Part shown: positions 34,153 to 42,188 of the stretch, piece after piece
Layout: each line of letters opens with the position of its first letter
Numbering within the stretch: position 1 is the stretch's first letter
NCBI RefSeq assembly: GCF_030815485.1
Contig: NZ_JAUSWV010000002.1
Span: 7,378,001 to 7,442,000, forward strand
From: Streptomyces rishiriensis
GTDB lineage: Bacteria > Actinomycetota > Actinomycetes > Streptomycetales > Streptomycetaceae
Length of the DNA: 64,000 nucleotides
Direction of reading: 5' to 3'
Position numbers and translations under genes: made by a program
The notes under the pieces: generated by a model
Told to the model about the DNA's origin: nothing
What the model saw: the letters and a program-made list of their open reading frames with translations, nothing else
The model's database searches: none

Positions 34153-35586
34153 ATGTCCACCACTCCCTCGACCTCCCCCGCGCTCGGCTCCGCTCGAGCG
34201 GCGGGACCCCCGTCGGACGAGGTCCCGCAGGCAGCGGCCCCCGCGCCGAGGTCCCGCGGCCCGTGGGCCCCGCTGCGCCCGCTCGTACTGCGTCTGCACT
34301 TCTACGCCGGTGTGTTCGTGGCGCCGTTCCTGCTGATCGCCGCCGCCACCGGGTTCCTGTACGCGGGTGCGTTCCAGGCCGAGCGGCTCCTGTACTCCCA
34401 CGAGTTGACCGTGCCGGCCGGCGGCACGACGCTGCCGATCTCCGAGCAGGTGGACGCGGCCCGCGAGGCCCACCCCGAGGGCACGGTTTCGGCCGTCCGT
34501 CCCTCGCCGGAGGACGGCGCCACGACCCGGGTCATGCTCTCCGGGGTCAAGGGCGTGGAGGCCACCCACACCCTCGCCGTGTTCGTCGACCCGTACACGG
34601 GCAAGGTGCGCGGCGCGCTGGAGCAGTACGGCTCCACCGGCGCGCTGCCGCTGCGCACCTGGATCGACGAGTTCCACCGCGACCTGCACCTCGGTGAGAA
34701 CGGCCGCCTCTACAGCGAACTCGCCGCCAGCTGGCTGTGGGTGATCGCGGGCGGCGGCCTGGTGCTCTGGTTCTCCCGGCGCCGCGCCCTGCGCAAGGTC
34801 CGCGGTACCGCCGGACGGCGCCGCACGCTGGGTCTGCACGGCACCGTCGGCGTCTGGGCGGCCGTCGGCTTCCTCTTCCTGTCCGCGACCGGACTGACCT
34901 GGTCCACCTACGCGGGCGCCAACATCGACGTGCTGCGCACCTCGCTCGGCCAGGCCACCCCGTCGGTCTCGGCGGCGGCGAGCGGCGGCGAGCACGCCGG
35001 TCACGACACGGCGGCCGGGGCGGGCGGGGACGGCGAGCACGGGGCGGGTCTCGACAGGATCCTCGCCGCCGCGCGGGCCGAGGGGCTGGGCGACCCGGTC
35101 GAGATGGTCCCGCCCGCGGACGCCTCCTCCGCGTACGTGGTCAAGCAGGTGCAGCGCAGCTGGCCCGAGAAGCAGGACGCGGTGGCGATCGACCCGGCCA
35201 CCGGCGCGGTCACCGACGTGCTGCGGTTCGACGACCACCCGCTGCTCGCCAAGCTGACCCGCTGGGGCATCGACCTGCACACCGGCGTCCTGTTCGGCCT
35301 GGCCAACCAGCTCGCGCTGATGCTTCTCGCGGCGTCCCTGATCCTGCTGATCGTGTGGGGCTACCGGATGTGGTGGCAGCGCGGCCGCGGTTCCGCCTTC
35401 GGCCGGCCCGTCCCGCGCGGCGCCTGGGCGCAGGTCCCGCCGTACGTCCTCGTCCCGCTGATGGCGGGAATCGCGGTGGTCGCCTACTTCGTCCCGCTCC
35501 TCGGCATCCCGCTCGTCGGCTTCCTGGTCGTGGACGTCGTCCTCGGCGAGATCGCGCACCGGCGGGGGCGGCGGGCGGCGCTCTGA
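34153..35586 (+). CDS. PepSY-associated membrane protein
   Basis: The 477-aa protein has four main membrane helices: ~48-70 (FVAPFLLIAAATGFLYAG), ~195-213, ~237-257 (VGFLFLSATGLTWSTYAG) and ~385-408. Two further helices lie near the C-terminus. PepSY domains lie between the helices (AVFVDPYTGKVRGALE, AVAIDPATGAVTDVLRF). His-bearing motifs LHFYAGVF, EFHRDLHLG and DLHTGVLFG resemble the PepSY_TM family linked to iron reduction or siderophore use. A His/Gly-rich loop (EHAGHDTAAGAGG) could bind metal. The ATG at 34153 begins this frame. Confidence 0.85.
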   Translation: MSTTPSTSPALGSARAAGPPSDEVPQAAAPAPRSRGPWAPLRPLVLRLHFYAGVFVAPFLLIAAATGFLYAGAFQAERLLYSHELTVPAGGTTLPISEQVDAAREAHPEGTVSAVRPSPEDGATTRVMLSGVKGVEATHTLAVFVDPYTGKVRGALEQYGSTGALPLRTWIDEFHRDLHLGENGRLYSELAASWLWVIAGGGLVLWFSRRRALRKVRGTAGRRRTLGLHGTVGVWAAVGFLFLSATGLTWSTYAGANIDVLRTSLGQATPSVSAAASGGEHAGHDTAAGAGGDGEHGAGLDRILAAARAEGLGDPVEMVPPADASSAYVVKQVQRSWPEKQDAVAIDPATGAVTDVLRFDDHPLLAKLTRWGIDLHTGVLFGLANQLALMLLAASLILLIVWGYRMWWQRGRGSAFGRPVPRGAWAQVPPYVLVPLMAGIAVVAYFVPLLGIPLVGFLVVDVVLGEIAHRRGRRAAL

Positions 35587-35598
35587 GCGGACCCCCGC

Positions 35599-35643
35599 AC
35601 GGCGGCGGCCCGGCGGTGACGTGCACCGCCGGGCCGCCGCCGT
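35599..35643. terminator. Perfect 20-bp bidirectional terminator
   Basis: ACGGCGGCGGCCCGGCGGTG (35599-35618) pairs exactly with 35624-35643 around the loop ACGTG. It lies between the convergent PepSY and TPR genes, 12 bp and 8 bp from their stop codons. Confidence 0.85.
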
Positions 35644-35650
35644 TCCGGGC

Positions 35651-36022
35651 TCAGGCCTCGGGGAAGTCCCCGGCCAGCGCCGAGGCGAGCCGCAGGTGCG
35701 GTCCCGCCTCCAGGTGCCGCCCCTGTCGCTCCAGGGTGCGGCCCAGCATCAGCCGGGCGTAGTGCTCCACCGGATCCCGCTCCACGATCAGCCGCAACTC
35801 TGCCTCGGCGCGCAGCAGTTGGGCCGAGTGGTAGTAGGCGCGGGCCAGCAGCAGCCGCGGTCCGGTCTGCTCGGGCACCTCCTCGACCAGTCCGACCAGC
35901 ACCCGTGCGGCGGCGGCGTACTCCTTCGCGTCGAAGAACAGCCGCGCGCGCTCCCACCGCTCGGCCGGTGTCCCGTGGGCGTAGTAGGCGGTGCTGTCGG
36001 TCGTCTCGTATGTCGTGTCCAC
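35651..36022 (-). CDS. Small tetratricopeptide-repeat protein
   Basis: The 123-aa protein consists of TPR-like helix pairs: ERWERARLFFDAKEYAAAAR, GPRLLLARAYYHSAQLLRAE and HYARLMLGRTLERQGRHLEA. Such proteins mediate protein contacts; no partner can be inferred. The GTG at 36022 follows AAGGAGG and is clearly the start; the frame continues upstream without a signal. It is 49 bp downstream of a MarR gene on the same strand and may be co-transcribed. Confidence 0.8.
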   Translation of the reverse strand: MDTTYETTDSTAYYAHGTPAERWERARLFFDAKEYAAAARVLVGLVEEVPEQTGPRLLLARAYYHSAQLLRAEAELRLIVERDPVEHYARLMLGRTLERQGRHLEAGPHLRLASALAGDFPEA

Positions 36023-36071
36023 TCGTGCCTCCTTCGAGGCCGACAACCGGGCGCGTTGGTTGAATATTCCA

Positions 36072-36584
36072 CTACTCAAGCGGCGTCTCCCGGGTCGGGC
36101 TCTCACCTGCGGCGGAGTCGAGCGGCACGTCGAGCGGCACGTCGAGCAGCAGGGACAGTTCGCCGGTGAAGGTGCGCGTGCGCGGGCTCTTCAGGCCTCC
36201 GAGCGGCGCCAGCAGCTGCTCCAGCAGCCCCTGGACCACCTTGACGGCCCGTCGCGTCACGTCCTGGCCCCGCTCGGTCAGGGCGAGTTGCACGGCGCGC
36301 GGGTCGCGGGGGTCCCGGGTGCGCTCGATCAGGCCGGCGGACTCCAGGGCGCGCGCCAGCTTGGAGACGTAGAGCGGCTCGAGGCCGGTGTGGTCGGCGA
36401 GGCGGCGCTGGCTGGGCCGTTCGCCGGCGTGCTGCATCCCGTAGAGCGAGGCGACCAGCGAGTACTGGGCGTGGGTGAGGCCGAGCGGGGCCACCGCCCG
36501 GTCCACGGCGACACGCCACTTCGTCGACAGCCGCCACACCAGAAATCCGGGCGTCGCCCCTTCGGGACCCCTGTGCTCACTCAT
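36072..36584 (-). CDS. MarR-family transcriptional regulator
   Basis: The 170-aa protein has the MarR fold with HTH SQRRLADHTGLEPLYVSKLARAL (~58-80) and wing RDPRDPRAVQLALTERG. The C-terminus has a short repeat LDVPLDVPLD. The ATG at 36584 has no good ribosome site; the transcript leader is short (about 14 nt from the predicted start). A CATGG-N9-CCATG dyad overlaps its promoter, which fits autorepression. Confidence 0.87.
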   Translation of the reverse strand: MSEHRGPEGATPGFLVWRLSTKWRVAVDRAVAPLGLTHAQYSLVASLYGMQHAGERPSQRRLADHTGLEPLYVSKLARALESAGLIERTRDPRDPRAVQLALTERGQDVTRRAVKVVQGLLEQLLAPLGGLKSPRTRTFTGELSLLLDVPLDVPLDSAAGESPTRETPLE

Positions 36585-36597
36585 GGGGGATAGATTA

Positions 36598-36616
36598 CAT
36601 GGCTACTATATCCATG
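36598..36616 (-). promoter_or_regulatory. Likely MarR operator over the marR promoter
   Basis: CATGG (36598-36602) and CCATG (36612-36616) flank CTACTATAT. On the minus strand TATAGT (36610-36605) is a good -10. ATGGCT also occurs twice as a direct repeat here. Confidence 0.5.
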
Positions 36617-36966
36617 GCTTCGAGGTGGGGCACGGCCGATGAGACGGGGATGTCGGCGGGGGTGCCACCGGTCGTGCTGCCGTGGCGGGAGTGGCGGGAG
36701 TGGCGGTAGTGGCCCGCGAGTCCGGAGGGGAACAGGGTTTGCGGCCGCTTCCGCCGAAGCAGGCTGAGGAGGATGTGCTCGGCTCGGACGAAGAAGCGGA
36801 CGTGTACGGCGTGTTCCCCGGCCGCGAGGCGGGGCAAGCCGGTCGGCGGCCGCCGTGCCACCGGCCGTCGCCGCGTCCGCCTGCCCGCCCCACCGCCTCG
36901 GACCGGCACTCCGACACCTGGACCACGTTCGTCGGCCATCGTCGCCGGCAGCTCAGGGAGGAACCC
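36617..36966. other. Gene-free stretch upstream of the P450
   Basis: About 350 bp without a supportable gene. The frame of the P450 stays open far upstream, but codon use and composition (Pro/Arg/Gly-rich) do not resemble a P450 N-terminus. A short run of GTGGCGGGA-type 9-bp repeats lies near 36680-36706. I see no clear promoter. Confidence 0.5.
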
Positions 36967-38154
36967 GTGGCCGTCGTACCCACGACCGAGATCGACATGT
37001 TCGCCACCTCGGATCGGCGCACCCGCTACGAGCAGTACCGGCAGCTGCGGGAGCTGGGAGCCGTCGTCCGGCTCCGCGAACCGGACGTGTACGCGGTCAC
37101 GCGATACGACGAGGTGAAAGCCGCGCTGGCCGATCACGGCGCCTTCGTCTCCGGCGAGGGCGTGGGATTCGACCCCGTCGTGAACCAGATGATGCGGGGC
37201 GTCACACTCGTCAGCGACCCGCCGGAGCACGAGGTGCTGCGCTCCGTCGTCGGGGCCGGACTGCGTCCGCGCTCCTTGCGCGGTCGTGGTGAGGAGATCG
37301 CCCGCAAGGCGCGGGACCTCGTCGACGCCGTCGTCGCCAAGGGCGAGATCGAGGGCGTCGCCGAACTGGCCCAGGCGCTGCCGATGTCGGTCATCCCCGA
37401 CCTGCTCGGCCTGCCCGAACGCAACCGTGAGCACCTGTACGCCTGGGGCCAGGTGGGCAACGACCTGCTCGGCCCGGTCTCGGAACGCACCCCGCACAAC
37501 CTGGAGATGACACGGCGCCTGTTCGAGTTCGCCCACGAACTCGCGGCGAACAGGGAACTCGCGCCGGGAAGCCCCGGAGCCGCCATGCTGGAAGCGGCCG
37601 ATCAGGGCGTCATTCCCCAGGAGAAGTGTCCGCTCCTCCTCGTGGACTTCATCGGACCGTCGCTGGAGACCACGGCCGCGTCGATCGGCCATCTCCTCGT
37701 CGTCTTCGCCGAACGCCCGGACCAGTGGGCAGCCCTGCGTGCCGAGCCCGCTCTCGTTGCCTCGACCGTCAACGAACTCCTCCGGTTCGAGAGCCCTCTG
37801 AGGGGCCTCACCCGCGTCGCGGCGCGGGACACGGAGCTCGGCGGGGTGACCGTCCCCGAGGGCGCGCGGGTGTGGGCCCTCTTCGCCTCGGCCAACCGTG
37901 ACGAGCGCAGGTGGGAGCGCGCGGACGAGTTCGACCTCCGCCGCAACCCCCAGGACCACCTCGGCTTCGGGTACGGCGCGCACAGCTGCGTCGGTCAGGG
38001 CGCCGCCCGCCTCGAGCTGAGCACCCTGATCCACGCGCTGCTGGAGTCCGTCGAGCGCATCGAACTCACCGGCGAGCCGGTGATCACGGAGAACACGCTG
38101 CTGAACACGTACGCCGAGATCCCCGTCCGGCTCGTCGCGAGAAGGGCGAGCTGA
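36967..38154 (+). CDS. Cytochrome P450
   Basis: The 395-aa protein has the haem-ligand loop HLGFGYGAHSCVGQGAARLE in outline (GFGYGAHSCVGQ) and the K-helix ExxR in NELLRF. The I-helix reads LVDFIGPSLETTAASIGH, where the usual AGxDTT is replaced by IGPSLETT, keeping an acid-Thr pair but in an unusual context. It is a soluble bacterial class-I type enzyme that needs ferredoxin; none is adjacent. The GTG at 36967 follows GGGAGG at good spacing. The substrate is unknown. Confidence 0.92.
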   Translation: MAVVPTTEIDMFATSDRRTRYEQYRQLRELGAVVRLREPDVYAVTRYDEVKAALADHGAFVSGEGVGFDPVVNQMMRGVTLVSDPPEHEVLRSVVGAGLRPRSLRGRGEEIARKARDLVDAVVAKGEIEGVAELAQALPMSVIPDLLGLPERNREHLYAWGQVGNDLLGPVSERTPHNLEMTRRLFEFAHELAANRELAPGSPGAAMLEAADQGVIPQEKCPLLLVDFIGPSLETTAASIGHLLVVFAERPDQWAALRAEPALVASTVNELLRFESPLRGLTRVAARDTELGGVTVPEGARVWALFASANRDERRWERADEFDLRRNPQDHLGFGYGAHSCVGQGAARLELSTLIHALLESVERIELTGEPVITENTLLNTYAEIPVRLVARRAS

Positions 38155-38177
38155 CACCCACCTGCCGCCGGGCCGCC

Positions 38178-38744
38178 TCAGGCGTCGGGCGGCACGGTGT
38201 CGAACTCCCTCGCCACATGCCCGGTGTCCATGCGCAGCCCCCACGCGTTCCGGCGGCGGGCGGACACCAGGGCGGCCTCGAGCGGAGACGGGGGCACCGC
38301 CAGGACCGGGCAGGAGGCATGGGCCAGGCAGTAGCGGCCGGTCGACGGCCACAGCGCGCGCTGCAGCAGACCGCGCCGTCCGGCACCGATCACGAGAAGG
38401 TCGTCTTCCCGGTCGGCCGTTGCGACCAGCGCCGGACCCGGGGCGCCGCGCGCCACGAGGGCCCGCGTGCGCAACCCGTGGCCGCCACCGCCGAAGGCCT
38501 CACGCAGGGCGCCGAGCAGCCTCTCGCGCGCCAGCCGTTCCCAGTCCTCGACCAGGACGGCCGCGGCCGTCGACCTGCGGGCGGCGAGCTGCCCGCCCGG
38601 CGGCTCCCAGGCCAGCACCGGCCAGAGCTCGGCCCCCCGGCGCCGCGCCTCGTCGGCGGCCCGGCCCAGGGCGGTGAGGCTCCCCAGCGAACCGCTCACC
38701 CCCACGACGACACGGGGGGCCGGAGACGGGCGGGACTCGGACAT
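38178..38744 (-). CDS. Universal stress protein (UspA family)
   Basis: The 188-aa protein has one Usp domain: VVVGVSGSLGSLTALGRAADEA at the N-terminus and the nucleotide-binding pattern GAGRRGLLQRALWPSTGRYCLAHASCPVLAVP, seen as GAGRRG (G-X2-G) followed by the G-S/T element. ATP-binding Usp proteins of this type are common in actinomycete dormancy or stress regulons. A C-terminal extension of about 35 residues after VLAVPPSP is not recognised. The ATG at 38744 follows GGAGGAAG. Confidence 0.88.
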   Translation of the reverse strand: MSESRPSPAPRVVVGVSGSLGSLTALGRAADEARRRGAELWPVLAWEPPGGQLAARRSTAAAVLVEDWERLARERLLGALREAFGGGGHGLRTRALVARGAPGPALVATADREDDLLVIGAGRRGLLQRALWPSTGRYCLAHASCPVLAVPPSPLEAALVSARRRNAWGLRMDTGHVAREFDTVPPDA

Positions 38745-39335
38745 CGCTTCCTCCGTTCTGCGTGCGCCGACCGGTCCGTCCGGGCGGCGACCCTGCGCAA
38801 AACCGCTTCCGTCCCGCCTACCCCGAGAGACCCCGGACAGAGCGTGCCCGTCTCCTGACATCTGTCCGACCGCCAGTCCCCTCGCCCTTCTCGCCCTTCC
38901 CGCCTTCCCTGTCGACCCGCTGACGCCGACTGCCGCCCTTCACGACCGCGTCGAGCCTCTCGCGACGCGGGAGCCCCCGGTTGTGTCGGGAGGGCGGGCT
39001 GCCGGGTGGTCCGGTCGGGCGTGCGGGGCCTGTTCGGTGGTGGGGTGAGGACGTCCTCGACGTCGTGGTCGATCTCGCCCCGCACCGTCACGACACGGGC
39101 CCCGTCGACCATGCGATGCTCGACGGACGGACTCTCCGGCCGTCCGCTTTCCCGATGCCGGTCACCGCCCCCGACTGCGTTTCAGGCCGGCCCCGGTCAG
39201 GGAGTGCGCGAAGAACTCTGCCCCACCACCACGGTGGCATGCACCCGGGCGGCTGTGCCGAACGGCACCCCCGCGGCATGCATGACGCGATCGCGGGTAC
39301 CGGCGCAGATGAACGGGGGAGTGAGGGCGAGACAC
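38745..39335. other. Gene-poor region containing an STAS remnant
   Basis: This stretch of about 590 bp has no intact gene. The only recognisable element is the STAS fragment at 39047-39130 on the minus strand. The left part (38850-38990) is pyrimidine-rich on the plus strand with repeated CGCCCTTC-like units. No promoter or hairpin stands out. Confidence 0.55.
39047..39130 (-). pseudogene. Anti-sigma-factor antagonist (STAS) N-terminal remnant
   Basis: The minus strand reads SVEHRMVDGARVV followed by TVRGEIDHDVEDVL, which matches the first beta-strand, turn and helix of anti-sigma-factor antagonists. After DVL the frame becomes Pro/Arg-rich and the rest of the domain, including the phospho-acceptor Ser motif (DSSGI), is missing. 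It lies next to an RsbW-like kinase gene, its natural functional partner. It looks like a truncated gene. Confidence 0.55.
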
Positions 39336-39806
39336 GTGGAATCCCACGCCGGAGGTGACGGCTGTACCGGGCCCGACGGGCATCTGATGCGCGCCGGATA
39401 CGCCCTGGGCGCCGACGACGGCTGCATCGCGGACGCCCGCCACCATGCCCTCGCCTTCCTCGACCGGGCCCATGCCCGCCATCGCCTGCCGGAACCGGCA
39501 CGCGCGCGAGACCTCACCCAGCTCGTGGTCAGCGAGCTGGTCACCAACGCCCGCAAGTACGCCCCCGGCCCCGTCCTGATGGAACTGCGCCTCAGCGCCC
39601 ACGCGGTGGAAGTCGTCGTGTGGGACAGCGACCCGACTGTTCCCGTGGCGCGGACCGGCGATCCCGACCGGGTCGGCCAGCACGGTCTGGAGATCGTCAA
39701 CGCCGTCGCCGAGCACCTCTTCATCGAGCAGGAACCGGCCGGCAAACGCATCACGGCTCGCATCGCCCTGGCTGACGCGCCCTGCGACACCAGCACCCGT
39801 ACGTGA
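39336..39806 (+). CDS. RsbW-like ATP-binding anti-sigma kinase
   Basis: The 156-aa HATPase_c_2 protein has the N-box LVVSELVTNARKYAPG and the G-box DRVGQHGLEIVNAVAEH. The GHKL-type fold without a phospho-acceptor domain fits the anti-sigma-factor Ser/Thr kinases that are numerous in Streptomyces. The start is uncertain: GTG at 39336 has AGGGCGAG upstream, ATG at 39309 is longer, and ATG at 39387 would begin just before the domain. No sigma factor is adjacent; the neighbouring STAS gene is decayed. Confidence 0.82.
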   Translation: MESHAGGDGCTGPDGHLMRAGYALGADDGCIADARHHALAFLDRAHARHRLPEPARARDLTQLVVSELVTNARKYAPGPVLMELRLSAHAVEVVVWDSDPTVPVARTGDPDRVGQHGLEIVNAVAEHLFIEQEPAGKRITARIALADAPCDTSTRT

Positions 39807-39874
39807 CGGTCCGGGCCCCGGAGGACGTCACCGGATGCGGTGGGCCTCCCAGAAGGGGCGGAGGCCGACGTCCG

Positions 39875-40153
39875 TCACTGCCGTCCGGTCCAGTGGCTGC
39901 CGTCGGCGTCGGCGCGCAGCACCACGCCGTAGCGAGCGCGATCGGGCGTCGCGGCGGCGCCGGAGGCCCCCGGCCCGGTTGCCGCCCCGGCATCGTCGGC
40001 GCCGACGCCGGCCGCCGCGAGGAGCGCGAGCAGCACGAGGAACAGACGACGACCGGCCGGGACGGCCACCCTGCTGACGGTGACATGCCAGCCGGTACTG
40101 CCCCAACTGCACCCTCGCCAGGCCGACTTGGCCGGACCGGGCACGGAGCTCAC
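39875..40153 (-). CDS. Possible small membrane/secreted protein coupled to the NarL system
   Basis: This 92-aa reading frame starts with GTG at 40153-40151, overlapping the response-regulator stop by 4 bp (GTGA), the arrangement seen in translationally coupled genes. It has a basic N-terminus, a hydrophobic stretch RRLFLVLLALLAAAGVGA (~34-51) and an Ala/Gly-rich tail ending HWTGRQ. It could be an exported or anchored peptide of the two-component operon. There is no recognisable domain, and the overlap could be chance, so it is tentative. Confidence 0.4.
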   Translation of the reverse strand: MSSVPGPAKSAWRGCSWGSTGWHVTVSRVAVPAGRRLFLVLLALLAAAGVGADDAGAATGPGASGAAATPDRARYGVVLRADADGSHWTGRQ

Positions 40154-40833
40154 GCGCCCGGGGCGTCCGGCCGGCCGCCGACCCGGGCGATGCCCGTCTC
40201 ATAGGCGAACACCACCGCCTGGGCGCGGCTGTGGAGATCCAGCTTGGTCATCAGCCGGTGCAGATGTGTCTTGACGGTGGACTCGCTGACGCACAGGCGC
40301 GTGGCGATGTCCTCGTTGGCGAGACCCATGGCGACGAACCCGAGCACCTCGACCTCACGGCCCGTGAGCGAGCTCGTCGAGTCGGCTCCGGGCGGGGACG
40401 GCGGTCGCTGGACGACATACCGCTCGATGAGCCGCCGGACGTGGGCGGGAGCCACCAGGAGGTCCGCGGAGAGGGTCGCCGTGACGGCGCCGAGAAGCTG
40501 TTGCGGCGGCATGTCCTTCAGCAGGAAGCCGCTGCATCCGGCGCGCAGTGCCGCGTAGACGAACTCGTCGTCGTCGAAGGTGGTGAGGACGACGATGCGC
40601 GGAGCCGGATCGAGACCGAGGGCGAGAATGCGCTCGGCGGCCGCGAGCCCGCTGAGCCGGGGCATCTTGATGTCCATGAGGATCAGCTCCGGGTGGTGCT
40701 CGCGTGCCGCGGCGACGGCCTCCACACCGTCCGAGGCCTCCACGACCGGGCCCAGCCCTTCCACCGTGCGCAGAAGCGTGACGATGCCCGAGCGGATGAG
40801 GTGCTGATCGTCCACAACCAGGATGCGGGCCAC
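40150..40833 (-). CDS. NarL/LuxR-family response regulator
   Basis: The 227-aa protein has receiver residues VVDDQ, phospho-acceptor Asp in LILMDIKMPRLSG, Thr in VVLTTFDDDEF and Lys in FLLKDMPPQQLL. The C-terminal LuxR HTH is LTGREVEVLGFVAMGLANED then IATRLCVSESTVKTHLHRLM. The GTG at 40833 is the start. It is 23 bp downstream of its kinase gene. The target genes are unknown. Confidence 0.93.
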   Translation of the reverse strand: MARILVVDDQHLIRSGIVTLLRTVEGLGPVVEASDGVEAVAAAREHHPELILMDIKMPRLSGLAAAERILALGLDPAPRIVVLTTFDDDEFVYAALRAGCSGFLLKDMPPQQLLGAVTATLSADLLVAPAHVRRLIERYVVQRPPSPPGADSTSSLTGREVEVLGFVAMGLANEDIATRLCVSESTVKTHLHRLMTKLDLHSRAQAVVFAYETGIARVGGRPDAPGA

Positions 40834-40856
40834 AGCGCTCCTCGGAGATGCTCACG

Positions 40857-42083
40857 TCAGGGATCGGCCGCCGTCGCGGTCCTGTCCAGGGGAAGACTGA
40901 GTCGGACCTGGAATCCGCCCCCCGGGCGCGTACCGGCTGTCAGCGAGCCGTGCCAAATCTTGGCCCGTTCCCGCATTCCGATCAAGCCGTGTCCGGATCC
41001 GCCGGTGGATGTGGCCGAAAGCGGGCCGCCCCGGTCGAGCACGGTCACGCGCAGTGCGTCGTCCAGGTAGCGGACGGCCACCTCGGCCGTGGCCGATCCG
41101 GAGTGCTTCACGACGTTGGTGAGGGCCTCCTGGACGACGCGGTAGGCGCACAGTTCGATACCCGGGTGCAGCGGCCTGCGCGCTCCCGAGAACCGGACCT
41201 CGACCCGTAGGCCGGCCGCCTCCAGCCGCTCGGCGAGCGCGGGTATGCGATCGACACCGGCCAGCAGCTCGTCGGGGAGCGGGTCGGCCGGGTTCTCGGG
41301 ACCGGACGCGCCGCCGAGATCGTAGGTGCGCAGGACGACGAGGAGCCGGCGCAGCTCCTCCAGCGACTCCCGGCCGGCCGCGGCGGCGGTGCCGAGCGCC
41401 TTGCGGGCGGCGGGCGGATCGGTGCAGAACACGTACTCGGCCAGCCCGGTCTGCAGGGTGACGATCGTCATGTGCTGCGAGATCGTGTCATGCAGCTCGC
41501 GCGCGATGCGGAAACGCTCGTCGAGGACGGCCCGGCGGGCTTCCTGGCGCTGCTGCTGGTCGAGCAGGGCGGTCAGCCGCCGCAACTCGGCGTTGCGCGC
41601 GGCGAGACGGCGCTGGGTGAGACCGACGGTGCAGGCGGCGGCCGGCACGATCAGGGCCTGCACGGCCACGACGGGCCAGGGCAGCCGGCCGCACATCCCG
41701 CTGAGGGCGATGACCGCCGCGAGCAGCGCGGAACCGCACACGATGCGGCCGCGACCTTCGCGGGCCGCGACGGAGACGAACGCGACGGCGGGAACCCAGA
41801 AGTTGAGCGACGGCTGGTATCCGAGCAGCAGATATCCGGCGAAGCCGGCCGCCGTGATCACGAGCACGCCCAGCGGCCGGGTCTCCCGCAGAGCGAGGGA
41901 CAGGGCGATCAGCAAGGTGAGCAGATGTGCCCACAGGTCGAAGGGCCGCCAGGGCGCCGGATCGTAGAAGGCGCCGGCCAGACAGCCGGCGACCGCGAAG
42001 CCGACGGCGAGGGCGACATGGGCCGGGCGCGGGCGGAGGGCCTCCGTCGCGGGCATCCGGACATGGTAGACGACGGTTCTCAA
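40857..42083 (-). CDS. Sensor histidine kinase (HisKA_3, NarL-system partner)
   Basis: The 408-aa protein has about six membrane segments in residues ~20-155, then the HisKA_3 phospho-acceptor FRIARELHDTISQHMTIV and HATPase boxes VVQEALTNVVKHSG and GSGHGLIGMRERA. The start is taken as TTG at 42083, because AGGAGG (42097-42092) lies 8 nt upstream; the ATG at 42056 has no such signal. This rare TTG start adds nine residues. The stimulus is unknown. Confidence 0.9.
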   Translation of the reverse strand: MRTVVYHVRMPATEALRPRPAHVALAVGFAVAGCLAGAFYDPAPWRPFDLWAHLLTLLIALSLALRETRPLGVLVITAAGFAGYLLLGYQPSLNFWVPAVAFVSVAAREGRGRIVCGSALLAAVIALSGMCGRLPWPVVAVQALIVPAAACTVGLTQRRLAARNAELRRLTALLDQQQRQEARRAVLDERFRIARELHDTISQHMTIVTLQTGLAEYVFCTDPPAARKALGTAAAAGRESLEELRRLLVVLRTYDLGGASGPENPADPLPDELLAGVDRIPALAERLEAAGLRVEVRFSGARRPLHPGIELCAYRVVQEALTNVVKHSGSATAEVAVRYLDDALRVTVLDRGGPLSATSTGGSGHGLIGMRERAKIWHGSLTAGTRPGGGFQVRLSLPLDRTATAADP

Positions 42084-42188
42084 CGGATCCGCCTCCTACG
42101 AGAGTTACGGAGTTCCACCCGCCCTGACGGGACGTCCCGGCAGGGCGGGCGAGGGCCGGTGACCGGAACCGGTCCCGGTCGAGGTCCG

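Noticed and set aside
36595..38352. A 585-codon open frame antisense to the P450
   Set aside because: Its product is Arg/Gly/Asp-rich without domain features; the P450 on the other strand has all family motifs and the codon bias. It is a GC-rich shadow frame.
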